Shown here piece by piece: positions 48,151 to 60,030 of a stretch of DNA of 64,000 nucleotides. The notes beneath the pieces are model-generated. The model was given only the letters and a program-made list of their open reading frames with translations, made no database searches and was not told where the DNA came from. This DNA is from Syncephalis fuscata (Eukaryota > Zoopagomycota > Zoopagomycetes > Zoopagales > Piptocephalidaceae), in the NCBI GenBank assembly GCA_025786725.1, contig JAHLTZ010000006.1, positions 558,001 to 622,000 on the forward strand, read 5' to 3'. Position 1 is the first letter of the stretch, and the number at the start of each line of letters is the position of its first letter. The position numbers and the translations under genes are program-made.

Positions 48151-48657
48151 AAACTTCACCCCATCAGTACATAGCATTAAAATACTCAAACTATAGTTGC
48201 TCAAATAAACGAAACAAATTGTTAATTAAACACATGCGATTGCTCATCAACTCTACGTTATAATAGCTTATTATTGCCTTTATCAGTATTCTTGTTATCA
48301 ATACTGCGTTCTAATGTTAATGATAATCAATACAACTTCTATAAGGCTTTCATAAAAATATTGCGTAAATATACTATATTATTCATAGTGATATGGACAT
48401 ATCAAAATGTATTTAATTTTGTATTAATAAGCCATACAATGAGCAAGTACAAGTATTTGTAGAATTTTAGTCTAGACTATAGTTTGGCTGCATGGAAGAA
48501 ACACGCTCTGAGAACGACACGATATTAGCACGGATCAATACTAATTCCGGGCGGTATCTTCTGCATGGCATTATAATTACAGAGTGCCAGAAACTATACA
48601 ACACGCACCAATTAAATTCACTATTTTTTCTGTGACGCTTTGTAACAATATAAGAGC
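48151..48657 (+). repeat. Repeat block A, copy 1
   Basis: About 500 nt nearly identical to 53235-53741 (constant offset 5084), diverging gradually at both ends. It includes a 62-codon frame (48274-48462, with hydrophobic stretch YTILFIVIWTYQNVFNFVLI) identical in both copies. Because the whole block is identical, this is not evidence for coding. No transposase or obvious terminal repeat is seen. Confidence 0.85.
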
Positions 48658-49086
48658 ACATTTGCAGCTCTTTATATCTAAACAATTAAACCAAGCTTTA
48701 AAAATCTGTTCAAAACTATTATAGATGCAAAATCTTCAATTTCTTATCTAAGGCTACTTTAAAATTTTATTATTGTTGCTAATTCCATGTAGATGTTAGG
48801 TGCCAACAACTAATCCTGAATGCCAAGACATAGGTGACACAATCTATCAAAAGGGCACATGCCTGTTTATACCGTGCTATAGTTGTATGAAGAAAGCAAT
48901 GAATACTCCAAACTAGGAGGAAAACAGGCGTGTAATTGTTTCAACTGAATATTGCCTTACGCATGTCATAGTTATTGAATAAATGATAGCATGATGTTCA
49001 GCGCATCGAGTACAATGAAGCCAAATTATTAATTATTTTTTTACAATAATCCTATTACAAAAGCTGACAATCCAAATCATCTTATT
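48658..49086. other. Spacer between repeat block A and relic 7TM gene
   Basis: Unique AT-rich sequence. No gene seen. Confidence 0.4.
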
Positions 49087-49670
49087 GTTGGTATTAAGCA
49101 ACAACCTTTAATTGCTGTCGTTATTGCTTGTACATTTACGAGTAGTATACGAGTTACTATCAGGATTTTAATTCAGCGACCTCGTATTAGTCCTGGCTGG
49201 CTTTGTATAATTCCGCCTTTTCTTGAATTACTTAAGCTATACTCACAATTTCAGGGTTGCTTTTTGAAGACATTGGCAGTCGAATAGTTGTTTGGTAGTT
49301 TGTGTTTGGTCTTACTGCATTTACTGTTGGTAATAGCACAATTATGCTACAAAGAGCCTATTAGGTACTGCTTCATAGATGGTGGATTTTAATAGTTGGT
49401 GGATTGTTTATATTGTCTCAAATATTGATGTTTATTGTCATTTGGATGTTGTATTCTATTGTTTTGAATATAGACCGCAGATGTATCTTCTACTACCCAT
49501 ACTATCTTCCATGGATTTGAATGGCTGTTGGGGCACTCAGTCATATTATGTTTTCATCTTTTTTTGCATACTGCATATCAACAATATAAAGCATTTGGAT
49601 TTAATGTGTGAAAACGATTGGCTTGCAATGGAATCCAAGCAATGTGCTTGGTAATATTACATAAATAAGG
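49087..49670 (+). pseudogene. Relic 7TM gene
   Basis: Diverged copy of the 7TM gene at 50380-51384. Matching DNA runs from the region of codon ~55 (ttggtattaagcaacaacc versus ttggccttcaacatcagc) to the fifth and sixth helices (ttctactacccatactatcttccatgg versus the intact copy). Many substitutions, indels and stops; only patches remain open. It is clearly older than the near-identical pair downstream. Confidence 0.75.
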
Positions 49671-50220
49671 TGTGGTATAGTTATAGTGTAAAGTGTATTA
49701 ATAATAAAATAAAATATTAACATTTAAATTAATTCATATAACCAAACTTGGAAACAAATCCTAACTGTTTCATTAAGCCAGTATTCAGCCATCTTCTACG
49801 AATGAACTATTGTTAAAATATCTAATATATTAAATTTAGGCTTTCAGTTTCATGGCTGCTAAATGCGTTTTTATTCATATATCTAACATGCATTTTACCA
49901 CATGTCACCTCCTTGTAACTTTTTTCGGATTTAATAAAACTCTGTGCTACAAGATGCAGCATGGAAGTCGTTGTGTGGAAAGTAACGGGTATTTCCACTA
50001 ACTTCTTATCTTTCATGTTATTCGTAAATAAGCACACGGTTCAGATGGCGTGCACGTGTTTGGTGGTCTGTAAGGTAGTTTTGACTATACAAACGATGCT
50101 ATTTAATTGAGGCAGACTCAATAAACAAGTAGTTGATGTAACATTATTTCGCCTTAGCATGCATATTTTTTGGTACAAGTATTTGACGCAACTAAAGGGT
50201 TTTTTACAAGTTGCTCTCCT
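49671..50220. other. Upstream region of 7TM gene 1, diverged from copy 2
   Basis: 49820-50220 is alignable with 53800-54182 but clearly diverged (several shared 10-15-nt words, for example near atttagcatgcac and its counterpart), unlike the near-identical block that starts at 50221. Confidence 0.55.
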
Positions 50221-51372
50221 CTTGTTTTCATAATCATACACCTTTTAGTTATTATTAAGTAAAGACACGCTTGTTGGCTATTATTTAAAGCAACTATAAT
50301 ATTTGATACTTTAACGGTTAAATTAATGCAGCTGCCTATCAAGTGTTAACTTATTATAACTCCAGTGGTAATCGACAATATGCCAGTCAACTACAACAAC
50401 GAAGAACTTGGGACGGAGTGGATGAAAAATGCTACATATTTTTTGGGTATTCCACTGCATCCATACGGTGAAATAACACCAATTACATTCGTGCAGCAAC
50501 AAAGTAAAGGTAACAACAATCCAGCACAATGTATGGTTGGCCTTCAACATCAGCTTCTATTTAATGCTGTTGTTGTGTGTATTTTCACAAGTAGACTAGG
50601 AGCTAGTCTTAAAATGCTAATAGAACGACCGCGTAACATTTCAAGATGGTTTTGCCTGATATCTCCTCTACTTGGTGTTAGCTGGGGAATATGTGTGATA
50701 ATGGCAATAGTATTTTCGCTCGTGCCATGCCGCATAGCCATTTGGTATTTGACAATTTGTCTTACCATATCGTCCATCAGTAGTAGTGCCATAATACTTC
50801 AAAAAGCATACTTGGTGCTACTTCGTCGAAGAATTGTCTTAGTTATTGGCTCTATATTGATTTTACCACAAATATCCATTTTTATTGTTACCTGGTGTTT
50901 TTGTCCTACACTTTTAGATGTTAAGCGTGGGTGCACTTTCTACTACCCATATTATCTACCGTGGATTTGGATGGCTATCGAGGCACCTAGTCAGGTGATG
51001 CTCTCGTCGATTTTTTCTTATGTATCGTATCAACAGTACAAAGTATTTGGATCGAAGGCGTGGAAGCGATTGGCTCGCGATGGTATTTTGCTTATGTGCT
51101 CAGCAATACTATGCAAGATGACATGCGGAATGATTATTGTTTCCAATGCATTTGGAGATGTATCAGAACTATTTGTTATTCTTGACTGGTAAGTTTATTA
51201 AAAAGCGCGCATTTGACCATCTACTTATACAACTGTAATCAGGGTAATATCAGCAACAATTTTAGTACATCATTGTAATACTATGCGACAAACTAGCTCA
51301 GTAGTGTACCAGCCAAAAACCATGTATATTCTGCATCTTTCACAAATAGCCACCGCTAACTGCTTAAATGAA
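50221..51372 (+). repeat. Repeat block B, copy 1 (7TM gene)
   Basis: Nearly identical direct repeat of 54183-55330 (offset 3962 at the start, about 3958 after the small indels). Covers promoter, gene and intron. Confidence 0.9.
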
Positions 51373-51384
51373 AACGTTGTTTAG
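50380..51384 (+). CDS. Seven-transmembrane receptor-like protein
   Basis: Two exons, about 50380-51190 and 51242-51384, joined at DW|VISATILVHH across a 51-nt intron. About 317 residues. I chose the first ATG, 50380 (MPVNYNNEELGTEW). Seven hydrophobic segments can be read: LLFNAVVVCIF, WFCLISPLLGVSWGICVIMAIVFSL, IAIWYLTICLTISSISSSAII, IVLVIGSILILPQISIFIVTW, YLPWIWMAIEAPSQVMLSSIFSYV, GILLMCSAILCKMTCGMIIV and ELFVILDWVISATILV. An N-terminal NAT sequon precedes the first helix, implying an outside N-terminus. This is the topology of a G-protein-coupled receptor, but I recognise no family signature. Part of a local expansion with one relic and one recent duplicate, as is common for receptors under environmental selection. 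Confidence 0.65.
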
Positions 51385-51588
51385 TTCAATTTTAATAGCA
51401 GTTTTAAATAAAGTTTTATTATTATCAAGTGTTCAACCAAATTACCAGCCTCAGTTTTAAAATAGAAAGTAATGGCATCAAAAATTAATTCGTATTGATC
51501 TACATAAACCTGTTATTACTAATTATTGCATTAGCTACTGAACCGCATCATTAGTTGCGTCATTTTTTATTTTTGTAAAATTGCTACA
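51385..51588. promoter_or_regulatory. Upstream region of the 2-hydroxyacid dehydrogenase gene
   Basis: About 200 nt, AT-rich, unique (not part of the duplication). No motif recognised. Confidence 0.4.
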
Positions 51589-52920
51589 ATGGTATCAGCG
51601 CGAGTATTAGTAGTTTTTCCGTTGCCACAAGCGGCGCAAGCAATACTAGAAAAGCATGCAAAGTTTGTAGTAGCATTCAGCTAAATATAAAACTGACGCA
51701 CTGGTTACAGAGACTACAACTGGGAACTAGTGCAATGTAAAGGCCAAATGGCAATGTCCGAAGAAGAAGTGGCGGAAGCAGCACCACCTGGTAAGATCGG
51801 ACTAAATACATTCAAATAAACTAAAATGTCATTGCCTTCAGGTGTTGTGGGACTACTTTGCGATGTATTCAATTCAGTAGACAAAAAGTTAATAGAGTTA
51901 GCTGGTGAGTGTGATAGCTATAGTATTGTGACAATTAAATAACAACAACTAGGTACGGGATTAAAGGTTTGAATTGCTTTATTGTTTAAAAGTGCCATTT
52001 ATATAGATTTAATAGGTGATATCAACCAAAAGCGTGGGCTATGATCACATTGATCTTGAGTATGCAAAACAGTGCGGTATTCAAGTTGGCCATACACCAG
52101 ATGTGCTGACTGATGCTACGGCCGATCTGACCGTGGCATTGACACTGGCTATATGTCGCCGCTTGGGCGAGGTAAGTGTGTTAGTATAGCTATTATCAAA
52201 TAATAACAATTGTAAATGATAGGCAATTGATGCCGTGAGAAATGGAACAGTAAGTCATTTGTAATCCAACTTATTAATAGCAATTAATCTACAAGCTGAC
52301 TGCAGTGGACGACATGGGATCCAACATGGCTTCTTGGTATGCTACCTATTATAAATAGCATCTATCCTAACTATTGCCATAGGAATGGAACTTCGTGGCA
52401 AAACACTAGGCATACTTGGTATGGGGCGTATTGGTTTGGCAACAGCAAAAAGGCTGAAGGCATTTGGCATGAATCGTGTTATTTACTATAATCGCTCATC
52501 AAGTTCCTATGCAGCGGAGGTGGATGGCGAACTTGTTTCGTTTGAGCAGCTACTAAAACAATCGGATATTCTGTGTATTTGCTGCAGTCTCACTGAAAGT
52601 ACCAAGCACATGCTAGGATACGAACAATTCTGTCAGATGAAATCAACATCTATCGTTGTGAATACAGCTCGTGGTGGCATTATTGAGCAGGATGGATTGG
52701 TGCGTGCACTTGAAGAAAAGAAGATTGGTGCAGCAGGCTTGGACGTCACCACTCCCGACCATTGTCGCCCAGTCATCCCCTACTAAGTCTTAAAAATTGC
52801 ATAGTATTGCCACATATTGGTAGTGATACAACTCAAGCATTTAATGCAATGGCTGTTTTGGCAGTAGAAAACCTTTGTGCTGGTATACTTGGTCAATCAT
52901 TGAAAACGCCAGTAATTTAA
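51589..52920 (+). CDS. D-2-hydroxyacid dehydrogenase, glyoxylate/hydroxypyruvate reductase type
   Basis: NAD(P)H-dependent reductase of glyoxylate/hydroxypyruvate. About eight exons: [16 protein letters not shown] start, then [39 protein letters not shown], the small exon [27 protein letters not shown] with the substrate Arg/loop region, [11 protein letters not shown], the NAD-binding [34 protein letters not shown] with catalytic Arg, and [13 protein letters not shown] with the catalytic His. The frame breaks near 52765: after LDVTTP one base appears missing, because the next frame reads [22 protein letters not shown] as the family requires. The first exon-exon join near 51660-51705 also needs a one-base correction. 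Lies between the two 7TM duplicates. Confidence 0.85.
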
Positions 52921-53234
52921 TTAAAATAAAGCTTAGTCGTTATTATATTGCAAACAAGCAGTAGAACGCTTTCAGTTGATATTTTTTAATTGAGTGCCGT
53001 ACCATAGTTTATAGTTATACTTTGATGTAATCAATAACGGCTTTCTTGTTTATTTCACGCGCAGTGTTAAGTTTGATTAAAAAGTAGCTATAAATCAGTA
53101 AAAAATGTATGATAAAAAATAATGATCAACCCAGCAACAGTGAGATTGCTACTATATCTTAAAGGCTCTGACACAATTGCTCATTCAAGTGGAAAAATTA
53201 GCCGCAAAAAATGCAACTATGCAACATAATCATT
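52921..53234. other. Spacer between reductase gene and repeat block A copy 2
   Basis: AT-rich, unique, about 310 nt. No gene seen. Confidence 0.45.
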
Positions 53235-53741
53235 AAACTTCAACCCACCAGTACATAGCATTAAAATACTCAAACTATAGTTGCTCAAATAAACGAAACA
53301 AATTGTTAATTAAACACATGCGATTGCTCATCAACTCTACGTTATAATAGCTTATTATTGCCTTTATCAGTATTCTTGTTATCAATACTGCGTTCTAATG
53401 TTAATGATAATCAATACAACTTCTATAAGGCTTTCATAAAAATATTGCGTAAATATACTATATTATTCATAGTGATATGGACATATCAAAATGTATTTAA
53501 TTTTGTATTAATAAGCCATACAATGAGCAAGTACAAGTATTTGTAGAATTTTAGTCTAGACTATAGTTTGGCTGCATGGAAGAAACACGCTCTGAGAACG
53601 ACACGATATTAGCACGGATCAATACTAATTCCGGGCGGTATCTTCTGCATGGCATTATAATTACAGAGTGCCAGAAACTATACAACACGCACCAATTAAA
53701 TTCACTATTTCTTCTGTGACGTTCTGAAGTAATATAGCGTC
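53235..53741 (+). repeat. Repeat block A, copy 2
   Basis: Direct copy of 48151-48657. Here it sits about 440 nt upstream of block B copy 2, without the relic 7TM gene that separates the first pair. Confidence 0.85.
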
Positions 53742-54182
53742 ACTTTTAGTTATCAGTAATAAAAAAACATCAACAACAAAATGTACTGCGTTTAAAATCT
53801 AGAAACTTATTTCATATCCATCGAATAAATGTTTTGTTCGTATATTTAGCATGCACCGCGTTCACATGGCATTCCGCACAACTATCTCTTTACATCTAGA
53901 AAATCGCTTCGTGTCACAGAATGCAGTATAGAAGTTGTCACGTGAGAAGCAACCGGTATTTCATTGATGCCTCGTTTTTTATGGTATTTGTGGATATCAC
54001 ACAATTCAAACGGCATGTGCATGATTGTTCATTGGCTTAGAATCCGACAACATACGCAAACTATCAAACTAAGTCCAACTCGGGGAATGGACGGTTGATG
54101 TAGCAATACTCCACCTTAGCATGCATATATCTTGGTGATAAGCATTTGACGCAATGAGAAAACCTTTGCAAACTGCTATCGT

Positions 54183-55330
54183 CTTGTTTTCATAATCATA
54201 CACCTTTTAGTTATTATTAAGTAAAGACACGCTTGTTGGCTATTATTTAAAGCAACTATAATATTTAATACTTTAACGGTTAAATTAATGCAGCTGCCTA
54301 TCAAGTGTTAACTTATTATAACTCCAGTGGTAATCGACAATATGCCAGTCAACTATAACAACGAAGAACTTGGGACGGAGTGGATGAAAAATGCTACATA
54401 TTTTTTGGGTATTCCACTGCATCCATACGGCGAAGTAAAACATGATATTGTACAGCAACAAAGTAAAGGTAACAACAATCCAGCACAATGTATGGTTGGC
54501 CTTCAACATCAGCTTCTATTTAATGCTGTTGTTGTGTGTATTTTACAAGTAGACTAGACTAGTCTTAAAATGCTAATAGAACGACCGCGTAACATTTCAA
54601 GATGGTTTTGCCTGATATCTCCTCTACTTGGTGTTAGCTGGGGAATATGTGTGATAATGGCAATAGTATTTTCGCTCGTGCCATGCCGCATAGCCATTTG
54701 GTATTTGACAATTTGTCTTACCATATCGTCCATCAGTAGTAGTGCCATAATACTTCAAAAAGCATACTTGGTGCTACTTCGTCGAAGAATTGTCTTAGTT
54801 ATTGGCTCTATATTGATTTTACCACAAATATCCATTTTTATTGTTACCTGGTGTTTTTGTCCTACACTTTTAGATGTTAAGCGTGGGTGCACTTTCTACT
54901 ACCCATATTATCTACCGTGGATTTGGATGGCTATCGAGGCACCTAGTCAGGTGATGCTCTCGTCGATTTTTTCTTATGTATCGTATCAACAGTACAAAGT
55001 ATTTGGATCGAAGGCGTGGAAGCGATTGGCTCGCGATGGTATTTTGCTTATGTGCTCAGCAATACTATGCAAGATGACATGCGGAATGATTATTGTTTCC
55101 AATGCATTTGGAGATGTATCAGAACTATTTGTTATTCTTGACTGGTAAGTTTATTAAAAAGCGCGCATTTGACCATCTACTTATACAACTGTAATCAGGG
55201 TAATATCAGCAACAATTTTAGTACATCATTGTAATACTACGCGACAAACTAGTACAGTAGAGTATCAGCCAAAAACCATGTATATTCTGCATCTTTCACA
55301 AATAGCCACCGCCAATTCTTTAAATGAAAA
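54183..55330 (+). repeat. Repeat block B, copy 2 (7TM gene)
   Basis: Direct repeat of 50221-51372. Same intron and same 3' end up to about 55330, after which the sequences differ completely. Confidence 0.9.
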
Positions 55331-55343
55331 CCAAAATCATTGA
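54342..55343 (+). pseudogene. Second 7TM gene copy with early stop
   Basis: Near-identical to 50380-51384 but with a different stretch GEVKHDIVQQQ in place of GEITPITFVQQQ and a damaged first helix. Where copy 1 reads attttcacaagtagac, this copy has lost a C and then two more bases within ten nucleotides (ctaggagctag to ctagactag), leaving a TAG at about 54555 before frame is restored. From the ATG at 54570 the remaining six helices are intact and identical to copy 1. It has its own C-terminal end (LNENQNH). Pseudogene, or a sequence error over a short patch. Confidence 0.7.
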
Positions 55344-56857
55344 TATAATTATAATAAGTTTACAATAGAAGTAAAAACAATTTATATATAGAAATTAATA
55401 AACATTAATTTGGTATTAATAGCCACTATATCAGCTATTGAATCATATGATTAATTATAGCATTTTTGTAAAAATTGTTGTTTTAGCACTAAAATTGTAT
55501 ATCAATAATATTAGCTATATAGAAAGCACTATTATAAGTTAAGCAATAAGTAATATTTCTAATTTTATTTTGCATGAAAAATAGTTGTATGTTTGATTAA
55601 ATTAATTTATCAATTTCTTTTATTAAAAAAATATATCTAAATGTCTACCAAACTATTTAAAAAAAGTATATTTACTAGTATTAAAAAACTGAAAGCTGTT
55701 GTTGACGAGTTTAAGCTTGTCAACGATTACAATCTTAAGCGAAAAAGCGATTCAACAAAATTACACTTATTTGTCCTCGTGAGAACCGTTCCAACAACAA
55801 ATGTCAGTTTGTTTTGACTGCCAGAAAGTAGAAAACTGGCATATTAAATATTATCCCGTACAATATTAAATATTTTAATGCTTTTTCATATGATTCTGGT
55901 AATGATAATATTAAATTTATTAATAAAATGATGTAGCACCGACCAAGTAACTAAAGGAGGAAAAAAATAGAAATAATAGGTTAGTCAAATGTTTTAATAC
56001 CAATTTAATAAATAATATTACTAGTATCAAATGACTTAAATTTATAACAATAGCTTAAATTGGCATATTTATAACAAAAGTTATTTTTATTATTATTTGA
56101 GTAACAGTATTGTGTATTTATAATATTGTTGAATAATAAAAGTTACAAAAGCTAAAAATTTCTGATGGAAAAAAAGTTAATCACAACAAATGCAATGAGT
56201 TTTAATTTAAAACTTTGCTTATTTACATAATTTAATTAATCGTAGCAATATTAACAGCAATACCAATCGTTTTTTATTTTTTAAAAGACTTCCAATGATA
56301 TACTTGTGGTGAATACAACTTGAAAAATATAATACAAAAATATGTCATGTAAAAACTAGCGCTAATAGTATTGAAACAGTAGTTGATGTTGAAATAAAGG
56401 TTTTTAGTAAAAAAACAGATACAAACTACTAATGAAACAGCTATAAAAAGAAAACATGCCATTAACGAGTATCTAATCTGTAGTAAAGTCATTACAAAAA
56501 AACCCGAAGTGTGGGGCAAACAAAAAATGATTTTATTAATAAATAGTGTTTAAAATGTAAAATTTAAAAACGGGACATTTTTTAAAATTCACCTTATTTT
56601 TACGTACACATGTTTTTAATAGCTGTTATATTCTATTGCTTTAAACATCATCGCTTAGTGCATTATGTTTAATTATTGCTATAAAGCATCATCGATTTAT
56701 GCTAAGTAAGGCCATTCTTATAAATAATCTAATTAAATGAGATTTTATAATATAAAAGCGTTTATTCATATACTTATTTAAAGCATTACGACGTAAAATC
56801 CATATTATAGTAGTATAGGCGAAATAGCTAGTGTAACGATTCTAGCTATTACCATGT
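55344..56857. other. 1.5-kb AT-rich region without a recognisable gene
   Basis: Very AT-rich. An 81-codon minus-strand frame (56274-56519) is Phe/Tyr/Ile-rich low complexity and is not called. It contains the 3' flank of the LPMO gene. Confidence 0.5.
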
Positions 56858-58033
56858 TTAATATTCACTATAATTGTCATTAGACTTATTGTTTTTGTCC
56901 TTTTTCTTATTTTTATCCTTCTTTTCTTTCTTATGCTTCTTATTTTTCTTGTCGTCTTTTTCTTTTTGTGGTTGAGAGGTTGATGTCGATGTTGGCATAG
57001 ATACAGATCCATAGGTAGCAGTGGGATTGGTAGATGTGGTGGAAGCGGTAGGAACAGCGGTGCCATAAGTTGTACTACTAGTTGATCCAGGTACTGTGAT
57101 GGTGGTGTTGGATGATCCGTTATTTGAGCCAGCGTCTCCATTAATAGGAATTACGTAATTTTCACCATTTACATAAGGATATTTTGCTTCGCTGTCGCCT
57201 TTAACACCGATACCAGGATTTTCGCTTGTTGCTACAAATACTGTTTTAACACTATCGTCTTGATGAGCAGCATCATCGTTGTAAAAACGATCCCATGGGA
57301 TCTTGGCTGGTGGCATCTTGGCAGGCTTGTGTCCGTTACATGCTTCACCAACTACTGTACCATCGCGAGTAGCCTTGGCTCCAGCTGGGATAGTAACAAC
57401 TTTGCGATTGAAAAAGTGTTCTTTGCCATCCTTCTTGCCATCGGTACGGGCCCATTCGGGAATCTTTGGCTTGCCAGATAACTGACCAACAAATAGCTCG
57501 GGACCAGTAAGACTGCCTGTATCACTGCCACCGTTGATTTCAATATCGGCGCAGTTCATGTAATATTCACGGTTACCCTCTGCGTTCATCCAGCCCCAAC
57601 CAAACAGTGCAGGTCCGTTCTTGGCGCCCTTAGGCAATGGGATGTTATAGACCCATGGTGCCTTGTCCATAAAACACAGTTCTATGATAGTTTTGAGTAC
57701 GACCCAGTTTTGACCATTGTCGTAAGAAATTGCAAACTGACAATGTCCACCTCGGTGCGAGTTACCAGTCTTGAACATTACAGCAAATGACTTGCCGGCC
57801 GTGTACTTGGCCATAGCTGGACCTTTCTTTTGGTAACGGCAAGGAAACTTTCCAGGATAATCGGCCGAATTTAATGGTGCATTAAGATCGTAGTCGGCAA
57901 TTCCAAAGTACTGCTTCTTAATACGGGGTTCGCCACGAACAATTGGCGCAAACAATTTCATGTGGCCAGCCACATTTTGCAATGTACTAAGACCAAGCAC
58001 GGTCACAGCAGCGATTCTTGCCCACGACACCAT
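56858..58033 (-). CDS. AA11-like LPMO with Ser/Thr linker and lysine-rich tail
   Basis: Intact intronless gene, 391 residues. Signal peptide 1-23, mature His24 (HMKL), second brace His93 in GNSHRGGHCQF, and NREYYMNC with Tyr158 at the axial position, so this paralogue keeps the canonical AA11 copper site. The core aligns without gaps to the palindrome copies over about 270 residues. Beyond PYVNGENYVIP it adds a Ser/Thr/Gly-rich linker (about 300-350, likely O-glycosylated) and a 40-residue tail dominated by Lys, Asp and Asn (KEKDDKKNKKHKKEKKDKN). The tail is not a known binding module; a charge-based cell-wall or nucleic-acid-binding role is speculative. Confidence 0.85.
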   Translation of the reverse strand: MVSWARIAAVTVLGLSTLQNVAGHMKLFAPIVRGEPRIKKQYFGIADYDLNAPLNSADYPGKFPCRYQKKGPAMAKYTAGKSFAVMFKTGNSHRGGHCQFAISYDNGQNWVVLKTIIELCFMDKAPWVYNIPLPKGAKNGPALFGWGWMNAEGNREYYMNCADIEINGGSDTGSLTGPELFVGQLSGKPKIPEWARTDGKKDGKEHFFNRKVVTIPAGAKATRDGTVVGEACNGHKPAKMPPAKIPWDRFYNDDAAHQDDSVKTVFVATSENPGIGVKGDSEAKYPYVNGENYVIPINGDAGSNNGSSNTTITVPGSTSSTTYGTAVPTASTTSTNPTATYGSVSMPTSTSTSQPQKEKDDKKNKKHKKEKKDKNKKKDKNNKSNDNYSEY

Positions 58034-60030
58034 AGTTTTGTTCAGTAGCAGCAGTATGTTTAAAGTAACAAAAAATAAATTTACTAGAGTAAAAAGCGCC
58101 AGGCTTTTGTGTAGAGACTAGAGAGCAATAGTAGCACGGTTTAACAATGTAGACTTCTAGTTTTAACATCTAGTTTCTTTTCTTTTATAAGTGTATAGTT
58201 TGTACAGCTTTTAGATAGTTTTTGGTGATGATGTTCTGTGCAACTTATCCGTACTAAAACTAAATGTTTAAAACATAAAAATACCATAAATGACAATACA
58301 ATGTGTCGATCACAAATTTTTTGTCTAATGGTTTTATAATCAAAACAAGGTACTGGATTATCTAGGGATCAAAAGTACATATGTAAGAAAAATAAAGCTG
58401 ACATGCATATTAAAATAAATATTAAAGACAGCATTTCTACATTCGTTTAAATTATTTAGAAAATGCGTTTTTTAATAACATAAAACTAAGTTGATAATCT
58501 AATGTAGAATTACTAGCGCAATACCTGCCTCTACCTGAATTGACATTCAAATCACTTTTGAGGTATTGCACACGCGAAAATCTGACTGTTAAACAAGGAA
58601 ATACTATTGCCTAAAAAATTGATGGCCTATAAAAACAGTCATGGCTCGCCTTAGTTCTTGTACACAATCCAGCGCTATGATCTTGCCATGTGATAGCCTC
58701 TCATCATTTGCCATTTTAATTTGCTCAAACTTAACCACTTATCTCCCATATAATTTACATCGTTCTATTTTATTGTAATAGTTGGTAGTTTTTGTTATTT
58801 ATTCCTGTCGTGCTCTAAATTGCGTATTATAATATGTATTATGCTCGTTTATGTTTTATTAATCTACATGTTAAAATGCGTGTCGTTTTTTAGACCTTAT
58901 AATTAAGCGCTAATATATTTTATTGTATTATTATGTATTTTACGGATAATGGCGATATCATAAAATAGTTATATGTGTGCCCATTTTCAGTTAACTGATA
59001 GTAGCACACCCAACCAATATCAGTCTCTTGTATATGATTAGAGACGCCAAGCAACGGAGCTTCACTTTTTTGTTTTAAGCTATCTGCATCCTTCAGCAGC
59101 AGCTCTTACGGCTACTTTAAATTAAATATTTAAATTATGAATGTAAATACTATTAATTGTATTCATATAGCCATATTTTATTTTGTAGGACTTTTGAAAA
59201 AGGTTTAGTTTGATTGTTGATATATTAAATAAAATGGGATTTCTATTTACTATTTACTATTTATTTATAAATATAATATCTATTTATAAGTATAGCATCA
59301 ATCGTTAGTTGGCATGCAAATGGAGCATTGTACTGATGTGCTATTGTGCTATTTTGGTCCAAGCTCATGATGTACCGTATTTAGCAATTATTTATATTTG
59401 AAACGACCAATCCTATTGCAATGCGATATCATTATTATTAGAGAATTGAGTAATTTAAATTGTACCCCAGGCTCAATACTATTTTTTATTTTTTATTTAC
59501 ACGGGGAATGTACCTGCAAGTTAGTACATTGCAAGCTTTTTTCTTTCTATACTGTGCCTCGTGTTTTTGTTGAAATAGAATAAAATTACTCGCCACATGC
59601 TATGATCTCTTTAAACAGTGTATATTATCACACCATTACCCCTTTGAACAGAAGTCAGCATGTTGTTGTAACAACGAAGTATAAAGTAAGAAAATGATAA
59701 CCTGTTTCTTGCTTTGAGTATACTAATGCAGCTACACTTGCATACCATATCGTATCTATTACCCACTTCTATTTGAAATAATCAACAGTAATGCATTATA
59801 TTTACTATTTTGTATTCTACATAGTCATGCCCGATATTTTATTTTGGATCGTTGTAAAATGCATTAAAATTGAATTTTATCCAGTTGACTATAAATTCTA
59901 CAATAATTGGCTATTGTTTTTTAAAAGTCATGCTGCTTAACATCTCAATTTTCTATAACTGATAGCAATAGATAACACGGCTGGATCTTTTTTAAAATAT
60001 ACTCGTGAACAACTAAACAATACTTTCAAT
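58034..60030. other. 2-kb region without a recognisable gene
   Basis: Holds the LPMO promoter and the upstream region of the kinase-like gene. A short inverted repeat (caatacct near 58518 and aggtattg near 58561) is present. The 61-codon frame at 59398-59583 has no supporting features. No RNA gene recognised. Confidence 0.5.
58182..58189 (-). promoter_or_regulatory. Putative TATA box of the tailed LPMO gene
   Basis: TATAAAAG on the minus strand, about 150 nt upstream of the ATG at 58033, the same spacing as in the palindrome LPMO copies. Confidence 0.4.

Noticed and set aside
48151-53741. Repeat blocks A as long terminal repeats of an element
   Set aside because: The sequence between them holds a 7TM gene and a metabolic gene, with no gag/pol; block edges fade gradually instead of ending in TG...CA.
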